From NCBI GenBank assembly GCA_000149265.1, contig CH003364.1:383435-447434 (forward strand): a DNA stretch of 64,000 nucleotides, read 5' to 3'. Shown piece by piece: positions 54,901 through 63,772 of the stretch. Below the pieces are notes generated by a model. It was not told where the DNA came from. It did no database searches and saw only the letters and a program-made list of their open reading frames with translations. The position numbers were made by a program, and so were the translations under genes. This stretch comes from Ciona savignyi. Taxonomy: Eukaryota > Chordata > Ascidiacea > Phlebobranchia > Cionidae. The stretch's first letter is position 1, and each line of letters starts with the position of its first letter.

Positions 54901-57900
54901 TGGTAATTTTTCTGAATTCTTATGAATGACCATGTTTTAAAAACACCCCCTGTATTTCCCACATAGGATAGGATAATCATGTTTATTCTGGTGGGAAAAC
55001 GCAATGGTCGTTAACACACGGGCAATCAAAATCACCTCGCGCCCACCATCAGGTTACTGAAGCTTTTGCAGTGTGTTGTGTATGATTTCTCAATTTAATA
55101 GAACCCATTAGTCCTTAGGCAATGTCGATTAAGTAATTTGCTTAAGGACATAACTGACTCACTTGCGACCAGTTTCGAACTGCAACCTTTTTACCTGAAA
55201 GGCGTCGAACTAACCCAGTAAGCTAATCAGTCTGGACCTTAATGCATACACATCCATGCATACCTATAACTATAATTACTGATTAAAACATCTCCCAGTT
55301 GAACCGAATTGGTCGGTGGTACAAGCCCTGGTTCTTCAAACACGTGGAAACCAAACTGAAGAGCAACGAATCGTCCGTCGAATATATCCCACTGCGTGAT
55401 TATTACCATCGCCACACCAGGAGCATCTTCTGGGAGTTGCAGGTGAGATATGTGTGATTGTATACACGAAGGCTGGATCAAGTGGCTGAATGGTTAACTG
55501 ACCGGTACATACACCAATTCTATATAAAAAAGGTCTTAGGGATAAGCCCATCATGGGTTCGAACCTTGGTCTGATAAAGATTGTATACTTAAAGATTGTC
55601 ACTCTTATGTGATAAATAAGTGTTTTTTTGCTAAAAGTAAGAATTCAGATATGTGTTATTGTATACACAAAGGCATGGTCGTATTGCTGAATGGTTAAAG
55701 CAACCGGTACATATACCAATTCTATATAAAATAGGTCTTTGGGATGAGCCCATCATGGGTTCGAACCTTGGCCCAATAGAGATTTTATACACAAACGAAG
55801 ATTGTCACTGTTGTATAAGTAAGAATTCAGCATCTGACACACTTTTGGTAATTTAATAATGTACGCTAGAAGTTTATACCATTGTCATGAACAGCAGTGT
55901 ACCATTTGGAGCCGAGATTACTAAACTTTATCAAATAAACATCATGTGTTAATAATCAATAGTTCCATTGCTTTAATTTCCTCAGTTTTATTTGTTTGTC
56001 ATTTTTAAATATATAAAATAATACTGTTATGGGTTCACCATAGAAAAGATAAAATTTCTTTACCAAACACGCCACTTGGGCCTACATACGGCAACTAGTA
56101 CTAGCGACATAAACCTAGTAGTCATTTTAGTTAGCAGTTTTCAATTTTTTCTCTTTAGTTTTTTTCCTTGGATAGAAGAGTAGATTCCCACATACAGAAA
56201 AAGCTAGTAAGCCAACATACAAGTATAATTTATTTTAAACATTTATTGCACAGAATATCATTCCCTTTTAAACAATTAATTGTTCCGATTATTGGTTTGA
56301 ATAGTCTTTATAGTGAGCAGTTTTCCATTTTTCCTATTAAGTTTTGCCCTTTGTGAGAAGGCTAGTTTTCCATAATAGCTGGTAACTGACTTTTCCGAAA
56401 CAAGACAATTTTCAAATTAAGTTTTGTCCTTTGTTAATATGGTAGTTTTCCAAGCACAACAGCTAGTAACTAACTTTTCCGAAACAAGACAAGTGTAATT
56501 GATTTTAAATATATCTGTTGCACAGGACATCATTCCCTTCGGAAACAACCCATTATTCCGGTTATTGGTTGGCTGGCTGATGCCACCTAAGATATCTCTG
56601 CTCAAACTGACGCAAGGTGAAACTGTGAAACGGTTGTACGAGGAACACCATGTTGTTCAGGATATAATGGTTCCGATGAAGAACTTGACCAAATGTCTTC
56701 AAGTTTTCGACCAAGAGATAAAGGTGGGTTATTAACTGGGAATCTACGAACTCGAATAAAATATGTATATACATTAGGATATTTAGATTACCTCATGTCA
56801 TTGGCATCATCAGATCACCTCATGCACAATGTCATATATATATATATATATACATTAGCATATTTAGTCTGACTGATATGCTTGGTGGGTTAGTGCATCA
56901 GCTTTCAACTAAAAAATTTAGACTGGTCGTTAGCTAGTCGGTTGTGTCCTTGGGCAAGGCACTTAACAAACATTGCTAATACCCAGTGGAATGATGGGTT
57001 CAACCAAATTGAAGAAACATGTAAATCAAACACAACAAACTGCAAGAGCTCTGGTAACATAACAATGGGCATGAGGTGATCCGACGATTGCCCATGTGTT
57101 AACCCCCTTGGTTTTCCCATTTACGGGGATTAACATGAAAATCATATCCTATATATATATTTGCATTGTGCTGTGTATTAAATTTAAGTATGTTAATGAT
57201 GTCACTGATGTGTGGTAATAAGTAACAAATGCGTCAACCCAACAAACTGCTTTTATCATTTTCATAGCATTAAAATGTCCATCATTTCCAACCAAAACTT
57301 TTGCTCTTTTTATCAGCTATACCCACTGTGGTTGTGTCCATTCTTCCTACCCAAGGATCCGGGTATGCTGGCACCACCTTGTGAGGAGATGTATGTCGAT
57401 GTGGGGGCTTATGGGGAACCCCGGGCCCCAGACTTTAACAATGTCAAAACGATTCGGTGTATAGAGAAAGCGACTAAAGACTTTAACGGGTTGGAAGTTG
57501 TTACTTTAATCGCTCTTTACTGTTTGTTTGTATCCATTAAAATACTTTATTCATATCCAGTATTGTAACACAGGGTGTCCATGGTTGCTTCATTTATATC
57601 TGCATACGTGTTGAAAGTCCATGGGTTTTGTGGGACAATTCATTTACACAATTAAAAATTTTTGAGCAATTACAATTTGTGAATGGTGGACAGAGTTGCT
57701 CTGGAATAATCGGAATTCAAATAAAGAATGCATTTAAATGACCATAATCAACATTATTTTTTTATCATTTAAAGTTTCGGTAAATAATAATGGATATTTT
57801 AAGTTAAAAACTATAGTTATATTCGAATGGCAGTGCAAATCCTGTTAGTGCAGCTGCATAACCAAGCGTTGCTTATGCACCATACTTAAACTTCAGGACA

Positions 57901-58274
57901 ACCTTGATAAGCACAAAGATTCCATCATAAAATAATTCAAAACAACAATGCATTAATTCAAGCATACTAACTCTTACTGACGTAAGCTATGCGAAAAGCC
58001 GAAATTTATCCACATTGCACCATACTGCATGCCCAAAAGTTGTTGAAGCTATAACAGTGTGTTGGTAATGCAGCGTTTTCGATGTGTATCATCAGGACAT
58101 AACATTAGAACCATGCATTACAGATACCAGATGCTTTATGCTGATAGCTACATGACAAGAGAGGAGTTCCGGGAGATGTTTGATCATACACTTTACGATA
58201 AAGTCCGCAAAAGCTTGCCCATGTGTGAGGAGGCCATGCCGGAAATTTACGACAAAGTTCACAAAGAAAAATAA
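48967..58274 (+). CDS. DHCR24: Delta(24)-sterol reductase (DHCR24), complete 11-exon gene
   Basis: FAD-dependent ER enzyme that reduces the C24 double bond of sterols, late in cholesterol synthesis. Exons: 48967-49024, 49393-49559, 49884-50033, 51326-51452, 52098-52195, 52992-53151, 54559-54665, 55299-55442, 56526-56723, 57317-57489, 58124-58274. All phases agree, 1533 nt, 510 residues (human 516). Exon 1 encodes the hydrophobic anchor starting [16 protein letters not shown]; exon 2 adds [15 protein letters not shown] and a Tyr-rich membrane segment. The FAD-binding core includes [41 protein letters not shown] and SSHKYGL. Later [30 protein letters not shown] and [14 protein letters not shown] match human closely. 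The end, [13 protein letters not shown], then [10 protein letters not shown], matches human. A 100-N assembly gap lies in intron 2. The donors GTTGGT (52196) and GTTGGA (57490) are weak. Confidence 0.97.
49125..49216 (-). repeat. SINE A fragment, reverse
   Basis: ttatcccgtgaatgggaaaa, cacatgggcaattgtcagat. It is joined head to head with the following forward fragment in DHCR24 intron 1. Confidence 0.7.
49217..49372 (+). repeat. SINE A fragment reaching the DHCR24 exon 2 acceptor
   Basis: gtgcgtcgcctttcagctta, ggttcgaaactaatcgctag, gggttctactgaattaaagg, caatagctccg. It ends about 20 bp before the acceptor AG at 49391-49392. Confidence 0.75.
49726..49825. other. Assembly gap, 100 N
   Basis: Exactly 100 N, the usual placeholder for a gap of unknown size. 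It lies in DHCR24 intron 2, so no coding sequence of that gene is missing. The real intron length is unknown. Confidence 1.
50135..50339. mobile_element. hAT-like MITE, family 3
   Basis: Left end cagggcgttctaaact and the inverse of right end agtttggaaagccctg agree. Flanks gtttaggt (50127-50134) and ttttaggt (50340-50347) match at 7 of 8 bases. About 205 bp, non-coding, in DHCR24 intron 3. Confidence 0.85.
51211..51226. repeat. Perfect 16-bp palindrome TTTCTGCATGCAGAAA
   Basis: Self-complementary over 16 bases (position approximate to a few bases). A sister hairpin gtttctgcttgcagaaac lies about 80 bp upstream in the same context (aaccc before both), so the two sit in a short duplicated unit. 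Confidence 0.7.
51519..51735 (+). repeat. SINE A copy
   Basis: Forward copy: gattagctcagtgaattagt, ggttgcggattcgaaactag, tccttgagcaaggcaacaga, ggtggactcgaggtgatctc. Confidence 0.7.
51884..51960 (-). repeat. SINE A remnant
   Basis: Reverse fragment: gggttactggagctatgtag, then tagtgtgctgtacctgat. Confidence 0.5.
52387..52620 (+). repeat. SINE A copy, diverged
   Basis: Forward copy: gttgcaggttcaaggccact, gtgtccttggacaaggtact, catacagcacactgcaatag. A partial duplication of the last block occurs at 52650-52690. Confidence 0.65.
53170..53363. mobile_element. hAT-like MITE, family 4
   Basis: Left end cagtgcttcgcaac and right end ttttgtgaagcactg are inverted. Flanking octamers gtttagag and ggatagaa match at only 5 positions, so the target duplication is eroded. 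Near the right end a short unit (agcaataatatt) is repeated three times. A truncated relative lies at 8232-8375. Confidence 0.75.
53635..54531. mobile_element. piggyBac-like non-autonomous element
   Basis: Starts ttaaccctttagaaacga and ends tcatttctaaagggttaa, giving an inverted terminus of about 14 bp inside TTAA target duplications (53635-53638, 54528-54531). TTAA plus a CCC-starting terminus is characteristic of piggyBac. Length about 897 bp. Internal tgacgtcatcaaa motifs occur twice. I see no transposase frame. It lies in DHCR24 intron 6 and its right end is 27 bp before the exon 7 boundary. Confidence 0.85.
54964..55238 (-). repeat. SINE A, near full length
   Basis: Reverse copy: aggataggataatcatgttt, caatcaaaatcacctcgcgc, cagtgtgttgtgtatga, gaaaggcgtcgaactaaccc. 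Confidence 0.8.
55481..55583 (+). repeat. SINE B copy, first of a tandem pair
   Basis: Forward copy: gctgaatggttaactgaccg, gtacatacaccaattctata, cccatcatgggttcgaacct. The flanking sequence (gtatacac before, taagaattcag after) is shared with the second copy. Confidence 0.75.
55670..55783 (+). repeat. SINE B copy, second of a tandem pair
   Basis: Forward copy: ggtcgtattgctgaatggtt, ccggtacatataccaattct, cccatcatgggttcgaacct. Together with the previous copy it forms a duplication of about 190 bp in DHCR24 intron 8. Confidence 0.75.
56243..56300 (+). pseudogene. Decayed duplicate of the 5' part of DHCR24 exon 9
   Basis: attgcacagaatatcattcc and ttgttccgattattggtttg parallel the true acceptor and exon start at 56516-56578 (gttgcacaggacatcattcc and attccggttattggttggct), offset about 276 bp. 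The copy keeps an AG acceptor but reads to a stop after five codons (NIIPF then TAA). It lies in intron 8. Confidence 0.8.
56340..56491. repeat. 80-bp tandem duplication upstream of DHCR24 exon 9
   Basis: gttttgccctttgtgagaag and ctgacttttccgaaacaaga recur as gttttgtcctttgttaatat and ctaacttttccgaaacaaga. Part of the same duplication history as the decayed exon copy. Confidence 0.8.
56836..56855. repeat. (TA)n microsatellite
   Basis: About ten ta units in DHCR24 intron 9. Confidence 0.9.
56868..57145 (+). repeat. SINE A, full length
   Basis: Forward copy: gctagtcggttgtgtccttg, gggcaaggcacttaacaaac, gatgggttcaaccaaattga, acggggattaacatgaaaat. Confidence 0.85.
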
Positions 58275-58402
58275 TCAAATATATTTTAAAAAACGCAACA
58301 ATACTACATTAATTCGCACTGTGATATCGCAACCGACATATGAAGCTCGTAGGTTGATGTCAATCAAATTAGGTACAATCTTTATGGTATAATAATGAAT
58401 CT

Positions 58403-59836
58403 TCACTTTGCCGTGTTTCCATCAGTTTTATGAAGACTTGACGTCTGAACTCTGAAAACAAATAATGTGGTTTGCAATTACCGATTACAATCCATTATGA
58501 CCTGCAGTTGCCATTTCTTATGTTTTTTGTAGTTCTCCATTGACAAATTATTCAGATCTCCTGGCAGATTAAATATTATTTAAAGAAAAAAGTGATAGAA
58601 TTTGATACAATCAGATAAGGGTTCTTGTACAGACCAGTGTTCACAAGGTGGATATCGAAACAACTAAAACCTGGAATTGATAACCTGCCCTAACCAGCAT
58701 GGGTATAAAAGTGTTGTGGTTATCGCAGGAATTATAGGAGGAGGTTGTACATAATAAAATTATTGATTTTCAATAACCCTATTAATTCACTATATTAAAG
58801 CAACATCTGTTAAGGATAGGTCGATAGGATTTTCATTATTTATCCCCGTGAATGGAAAACCAAGGGGGCTATCACAAGGGCAATCGTCAGATCACCTCGC
58901 GCCCATTGTCAGGTTACCGAAGCTATTGCAGTGTTGTATTTGATAGACACGTTTCTTCAGTTTGGTAGAACCCTTTAATCCATTGGGTTCAGGCAATCTC
59001 TGTAAAGTGCCCTGTCCCAAAGACACAACTCGATCTAAGCTAGCAACCAGTTTCGCACCTGCAACCTTTCGATCGAAAGGCGACGCACTTGACCGCTAAA
59101 CCAACCGGCCGCACAATCAAGGTTGAACAAAGATGCAAATAGCTAAGTTTTTATCGTTCTAGCTCTTGATTATTCGGTACTCCTGTGCTTCCCACCCAAA
59201 CATGGGCAACACTTTGGCCAGTTCTTCTGCTTAATCTGGCCCACGAAATAATTACTATAAGATCGCTTGGAGGGTTAGTGTTCCAAGCGATCATGTGGTA
59301 ATTACAGGCACCCCAGGAGTACTGATAAAAATTACAAGTTTATGTAATCTGCATTCATTTTTTAAGGTCTGAGAGCATTTTTCATTGTGGCGCAAAAACC
59401 TTTTCAAAATAGCTGAGGTTTGCAATGGTGCTGCAAACACTTTTTTCTTTGTTCTTATCATAATCTAAAAAAAGGTATAGGGAATCACTGGTGGGAAACT
59501 TTGGGCATTAAAGTTACTGCTTAAGTTAAGGTTGCAATTAGGATTAGTTCTGGGGTTTAAGGCAGGTTTAGAAATATAGTATTAGTAAGCAGTTTTCCTC
59601 CTTTTAGTGTTGTCCCCACTGATGTTAAAGACTGAGTTACTCAGCATATTATATATAAAACTTCTCACTGCTTACCGTATTTCTTTAATAATTGTTGCAA
59701 TAGCTTCGGGATTAATTCCTAATTCGCACATTTGAACGCACACAGCCAATGTTTCGGCATCAAGTCCAGTGTTCAAGATCCCAGATATTTCTAACAAAGC
59801 GTCCATCGCTTCAGTCATTTGCCTGTTTGACTCCAT
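58403..59836 (-). CDS. MZT1: Mitotic-spindle organizing protein 1 (MZT1/MOZART1)
   Basis: Tiny helical subunit that binds the N termini of gamma-tubulin complex proteins and activates microtubule nucleation at centrosomes and spindles. The main exon (59836-59676) carries the diagnostic core [20 protein letters not shown], then [22 protein letters not shown], against human MDVLLEISRILNTGLDMETL and [22 protein letters not shown]. Start is [12 protein letters not shown]; an acceptor-like tttttctag just upstream (minus sense) could end a 5' UTR intron or be a trans-splice site. The second exon (58451-58403) is tentative: tttgttttcag acceptor, correct phase, and a short tail ending at TGA, giving 69 residues in total. 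The family is about 70-82 residues. The gene is convergent with DHCR24, with only about 130 bp between stop codons. The intron holds SINE A and fold-back repeats. Confidence 0.88.
58812..59106 (-). repeat. SINE A, full length, in the MZT1 intron
   Basis: Reverse copy: aaggataggtcgataggatt, ggcaatcgtcagatcacctc, gcgcccattgtcaggttacc, ggcgacgcacttgaccgcta. Confidence 0.85.
59175..59325. repeat. Fold-back MITE-like element
   Basis: Termini tcggtactcctg and caggagtactga are inverted, and the interior holds a strong hairpin gatcgcttgga/tccaagcgatc around ggttagtgt. About 150 bp, non-coding. Confidence 0.7.
59466..59630. repeat. Fold-back element with GGTTAG-rich core
   Basis: Shares ttagttctggggttt and the cctccttttagtgttg arm with the element at 34826-35040. 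The left arm, atcactggtgggaaac, is an approximate complement of the right end. Confidence 0.6.
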
Positions 59837-60784
59837 TTCATATAGATGGCTTTGCGCAGTTCTAGAAAAACTCAAAAAATCTTCGGTTACTTATACTTAA
59901 TGTTCATTTATAACTTTGTGGTCAGTTGTTTTTTTTTGTTTTATTTATGTTGTTACGTCAAATTCAAACAACCGTCGCACTAAAATCATAGAAATTTTTT
60001 AATGGAAATTTGTTAATTTTTTTCTGAAACAAAAGTCATTTGTTTTTTATAATTAAAAACATTAAAACAGGATTAAAATTACAATAATTAAGATGTGGAT
60101 AAAACATTATTTACGTTGTAGATAAAACTGTAAAATGCAACAACGATACGTAAATTAGGTGAACCCCCTTCACGAAACCAAACAGGAACACGTGATATTA
60201 GAATGCACTTAATGTTACCGATGGTTCCACTAAACTCTTGTTCAATAATGTTAATTTTTATATCGTATCTACATGTACGTAATCGATTTGCGCCCTACAG
60301 TGAAATTTAATTACCATAATTTGCGTTTGTGACCATACAAGTTTGTATAGGTTCATTTAATTTAAAGTTGTTTTGTATGGATTTAAATATCCATGGTTAA
60401 GATTATAAAATCAACATTCTAAGTCGTTAGTGCTGCGCTATACTGTGTTAATTTTGCGTTGGCATATGTTGATCAAACACACTGTACAAGAGAAATCGTT
60501 TAACTTTGACGCAATAATCAGTTTTTCTACTATTTTACTACAGTGGTGGAATGCTATTTAGTGGTCGGTATTTCTTCACAATAACGAAACATTCTTGTTC
60601 AGTCATAAATCTTCAAAGCAGGGTATTTTCTCAAATAACAATCAACAGTAGACCTACCGCAGTTCCCGGTGAGTTCTTTTTTGACCTTTTCTCCTAATAT
60701 TGTCGGAGGTGTTTTTTACTTGTACCGTTTAAGCTACTAAATTTAGAGGCAACATCAAAAGCAGGAAAGCTACTCACTGAAACC

Positions 60785-61290
60785 GGTACCTCTAAATACT
60801 ACAGGATCACTTGGATCGCATGGGTCGCTTACTATCTTTCGTATTTACAAAAGCAATGATATTAATGTTAGTGTTGGGGTTAAAGTTATTTTTGGGATTG
60901 AGATTAGTGTTTAGGGCAGGGTTAGGATTGCTTCCTATAGCAATCTAAGTGATCCAAGCGATCCAAGTGCTCCAAGCGATCCTGCGGTCCCTCTATTTTG
61001 TACAGGTCCGCTAGAGTTAGTTTTAAACATGGGGTTGGAGTTAGGGTTAGTTCTGGGGTTAAGATTAGTGTTTAGGGCAGGGTTTAAATTAGTGTTTAGG
61101 GCCGGGCCACTAGACTTAGCGGACCTAGTGCTGGACCTAGCGGACCTAGTGCTGGACCTAGCAGACCTAGTGCTGGACCTAGCGGACCTAGCGCTGAACC
61201 TAGCTGACCTAGTGGACCTAGCGGACCTGTACAAAATAAAGGGACCCGCGAATCCTGTAGTATTTAGAGGCACTCTACTCAAACTTTGAA
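60785..61290. repeat. Nested inverted repeat around a GGTTAG-rich core
   Basis: Outer arms cctctaaatactacagga (near 60789) and tcctgtagtatttagagg (near 61253) are complementary over 18 bases. Inner arms 60986-61014 and 61218-61246 are complementary at 28 of 29 bases. The loop holds ttagggttagttctggggtt, another gtgtttagggcagggtt block and the minisatellite. Confidence 0.8.
61113..61231. repeat. 24-bp minisatellite
   Basis: About five copies of a unit based on ggacctagcggacctagtgc. Open frames on both strands here (STRSARS repeats on the minus strand) are by-products of the repeat. Confidence 0.9.
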
Positions 61291-61363
61291 AACCCTGCAC
61301 TAAACAACACAATACTCTTAACTTCTAAACACGGTTCTAAACAAGCCTAAAAAGTATTATAGT

Positions 61364-62700
61364 TAGGGCTGTGCAAATTCATAAAAAATCTTAACGGTTA
61401 ACCGATCCAAAAATAAATCGGTTAACCGGTTAACCGATTAAATCGGCATTTTTCCCTACTCGATGTAACGATGCAAGCCGACCTCACGCGTTATAAAAAC
61501 AACCTGCTTATAGCGCAGCGGTTCTCAAACTTTTTTTAAAAAATTACGCAACGGTCCCCTAGCAATTTTTTAAATGACTCACGGTCCCCTCGAAAAAATA
61601 GGGAAGTAAAACTAAAAATGTTGCAACATTAAAGAATCCAAAACAAAACGTATTAACCTGGATGCATGGCTTAAGGAAAAACGAGACGCCTCTAACCTAG
61701 GAATTTTTTAAATGCTTACTCCTGCTACAATAGGAATTGTACTATTTCCTACTATAGTAGAAGTCCGCAATCTCAGATAGGCTTGTTGGTACTTTTGAAT
61801 TGCACTAATATGACATCAAATAGCTTCTTGTGATGTCATAAACGCCTATGTAGCCTGTAAGCTTTCATGACAAATTGTGTTTGTTAAGTTGATTGGAAGA
61901 AAAGTTGCGTGAAAACTTAATTTTACACAATTTTTTTTCTTCAATTGCGTCGTTTAAGTCTTCACAAGATAAGGCCACTTTCCATCATCTTACGTTTATC
62001 TTATATTCTTATCGTACGTCGCACTAGTCAAAACATCGGTGGCCCGCACAAACTGGCCGCTTAATTCGACAAAATATTAAGTCTATTATGGGAACTAAAG
62101 TTTTACAATTAGAAGTTTGCCTATTGTTCAACTTAACTTTTTTCAATTAATACACGTGGCCATAACATTGTATACTAGGGCTGTGCAAGAACCTAATTCT
62201 TATAAAGGTTAACTGATCAAAGAAAAGAACCTAGGAAAAACGCTCGCGGGATTGCGTCAGTGGTCCTGTATTGAATCTAGGTCAATGTAACCCTAGGTCA
62301 AACCGCCGATCAAAGCAATAAACACCGCGACGAATCGTTAGAAAAGCGGCGCTGCGGTTAGCAACGCCAAGACCTACAAAATCATACCAAGTCGATACGA
62401 TCTCAAGGCCTCGTACCATCACTTATGCCTACTGCAAGTCAACTGTGTGGTCTTACAACCACCATATAAATTATTTTAATATCATGCGCTGTTGTAGGCT
62501 GAAAAACGAACACAGTCGGTTAACCATTTATTGACTTTATTGACAGTTAACTGACGTCCACGTTAACTTCGCACATCATTACTTACGTAATGTAATTCCG
62601 ACGTTCATAATTACGTAATTACGCCGAGCTCCAATCGGTTAACCATTTACCGATTTTATTAACGTCCCGTCGGTTAACCGTTAACCAATGCACAGCCCTA
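61364..62700. mobile_element. hAT-like element, family 5, 1.3 kb, intact target duplication
   Basis: Left end tagggctgtgcaaa and right end ttaaccaatgcacagcccta are inverted. A perfect 8-bp duplication attatagt flanks it (61356-61363, 62701-62708). Subterminal cggttaaccg motifs repeat at both ends. A second internal left-like end, actagggctgtgcaagaacc, lies near 62178, and a foreign hAT-type end gcggttctcaaac near 61520, so it looks composite or nested. No transposase frame is visible. Confidence 0.85.
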
Positions 62701-63047
62701 ATTATAGTGTTAAACGATTTGTTAAAATATAGGCTTTAACTTATAAATATATAAGGTATTCTGAAGAAAATAACAAATATTGATTTGCTTCATTTGTCAT
62801 TATTTATTTCTGGCCCAAAAAATTATTAAACTAAAAGTAAACAGATGAGGTGTATTTAAAGTAAGTTTATAAACCTTGGAAAAGCTACTTTTAAAGTAAT
62901 CGTGTTTATGCCCATTGCTACCCTCTTAGTGTGGGTGACACATATTTATTTTTTACATTGTACCTTCCAGGTGCTCACTGTAGGCCACATTCAATTAGAC
63001 CAATATCCAGTAAAAAAGTTCGAGAATTTTCAATTTTAAGTAGCGAA

Positions 63048-63772
63048 ATGTCGAAGTATTTGCAAAATCAGCGTTGGGATTTAAGTGCTGAAGAGATCAA
63101 GTTGAAATCTGAGAAGTTAATGCAAGATATGAAAGCTGTATATGATGCTGTGGCTGCCATCCCTGTAGGAGAGGCCACATTTGTAAACGCAGTCCTTCCG
63201 CTAGCTAACATGGATACCAGTGCTTCAGTCATAAGGTGGTTTTGATATGAGGTTTCTTATTTTGAGTGATATTGCATACACTTTTTGAGTAGTAGACTAC
63301 CAGTATTTTATAGTTAATATATTAATTATACAGTGTAGCAAGACTTTCCTTTCTTCCCACATTGTCCAAGTTTTATTTAATTGGTTAAAGTGTACCCCAA
63401 CAAAGTCCTTATTTCTCTAGTCTTTTAACGCTAAGTTGTGTTAGCTCTCCCATATAAACAAATTGAGTATAATGCATTCACAAGATTTTACTTTTGCAGT
63501 TTTGCTAAACCAAAGTGTTGGAACTGTTGAAATAATTATTTTCACCCACACTACATATAAACACATCTTGCATTTTGCATCATTTCTGGCATGTTTAACC
63601 TTACATTAAAGGCCGCCACTAAATATTCTTCAATACCACATTCTAGGAGCAATTTGGATTTCTACCAACATGTACACAGCGACAAAGCGCTACGTGATGC
63701 CAGTACTGAATGCGATAAGAAGTTGTCGGAGTTTGAGATTGAGCTGAGCATGAGGAAGGACATATATGATAG
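63048..63772 (+). CDS. THOP1: Thimet oligopeptidase/neurolysin family metallopeptidase (5' exons only)
   Basis: Start of an M3A zinc metallopeptidase that cleaves short peptides in the cytosol or, for neurolysin, mitochondria. Two coding exons, 63048-63235 and 63647-63772, join through a split Arg/Ser codon. MSKYLQNQRWDLSAEEI matches human VVNDLRWDLSAQQIEE. Exon 2 encodes NLDFYQHVHSDKALRDASTE, then CDKKLSEFEIELSMRKDIYDR, matching human NILDFPQHVSPSKDIRTASTE and ADKKLSEFDVEMSMREDVYQR. It ends at a GTGGGT donor. The catalytic HEFGH lies beyond the right edge. A frame continues upstream of the start Met to an acceptor at 62970, so a longer N terminus, possibly a mitochondrial presequence, cannot be excluded. 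THOP1 versus NLN is not decided. Confidence 0.92.

Larger units (their letters stand above)
59837..63047. other. Divergent intergenic region between MZT1 and THOP1/NLN
   Basis: The first 900 bp are AT-rich with no repeat I recognise. Then come the nested inverted repeat and minisatellite (60785-61290) and the large hAT-like element (61364-62700). An acceptor-like ttaccttccag-type site ends at 62970, before the THOP1/NLN start, suggesting a 5' UTR intron or an upstream exon. Confidence 0.4.

Noticed and set aside
61029-61312. Repeat proteins on both strands (STRSARS and DLADLVL repeats)
   Set aside because: By-products of a 24-bp minisatellite whose unit length is divisible by three.
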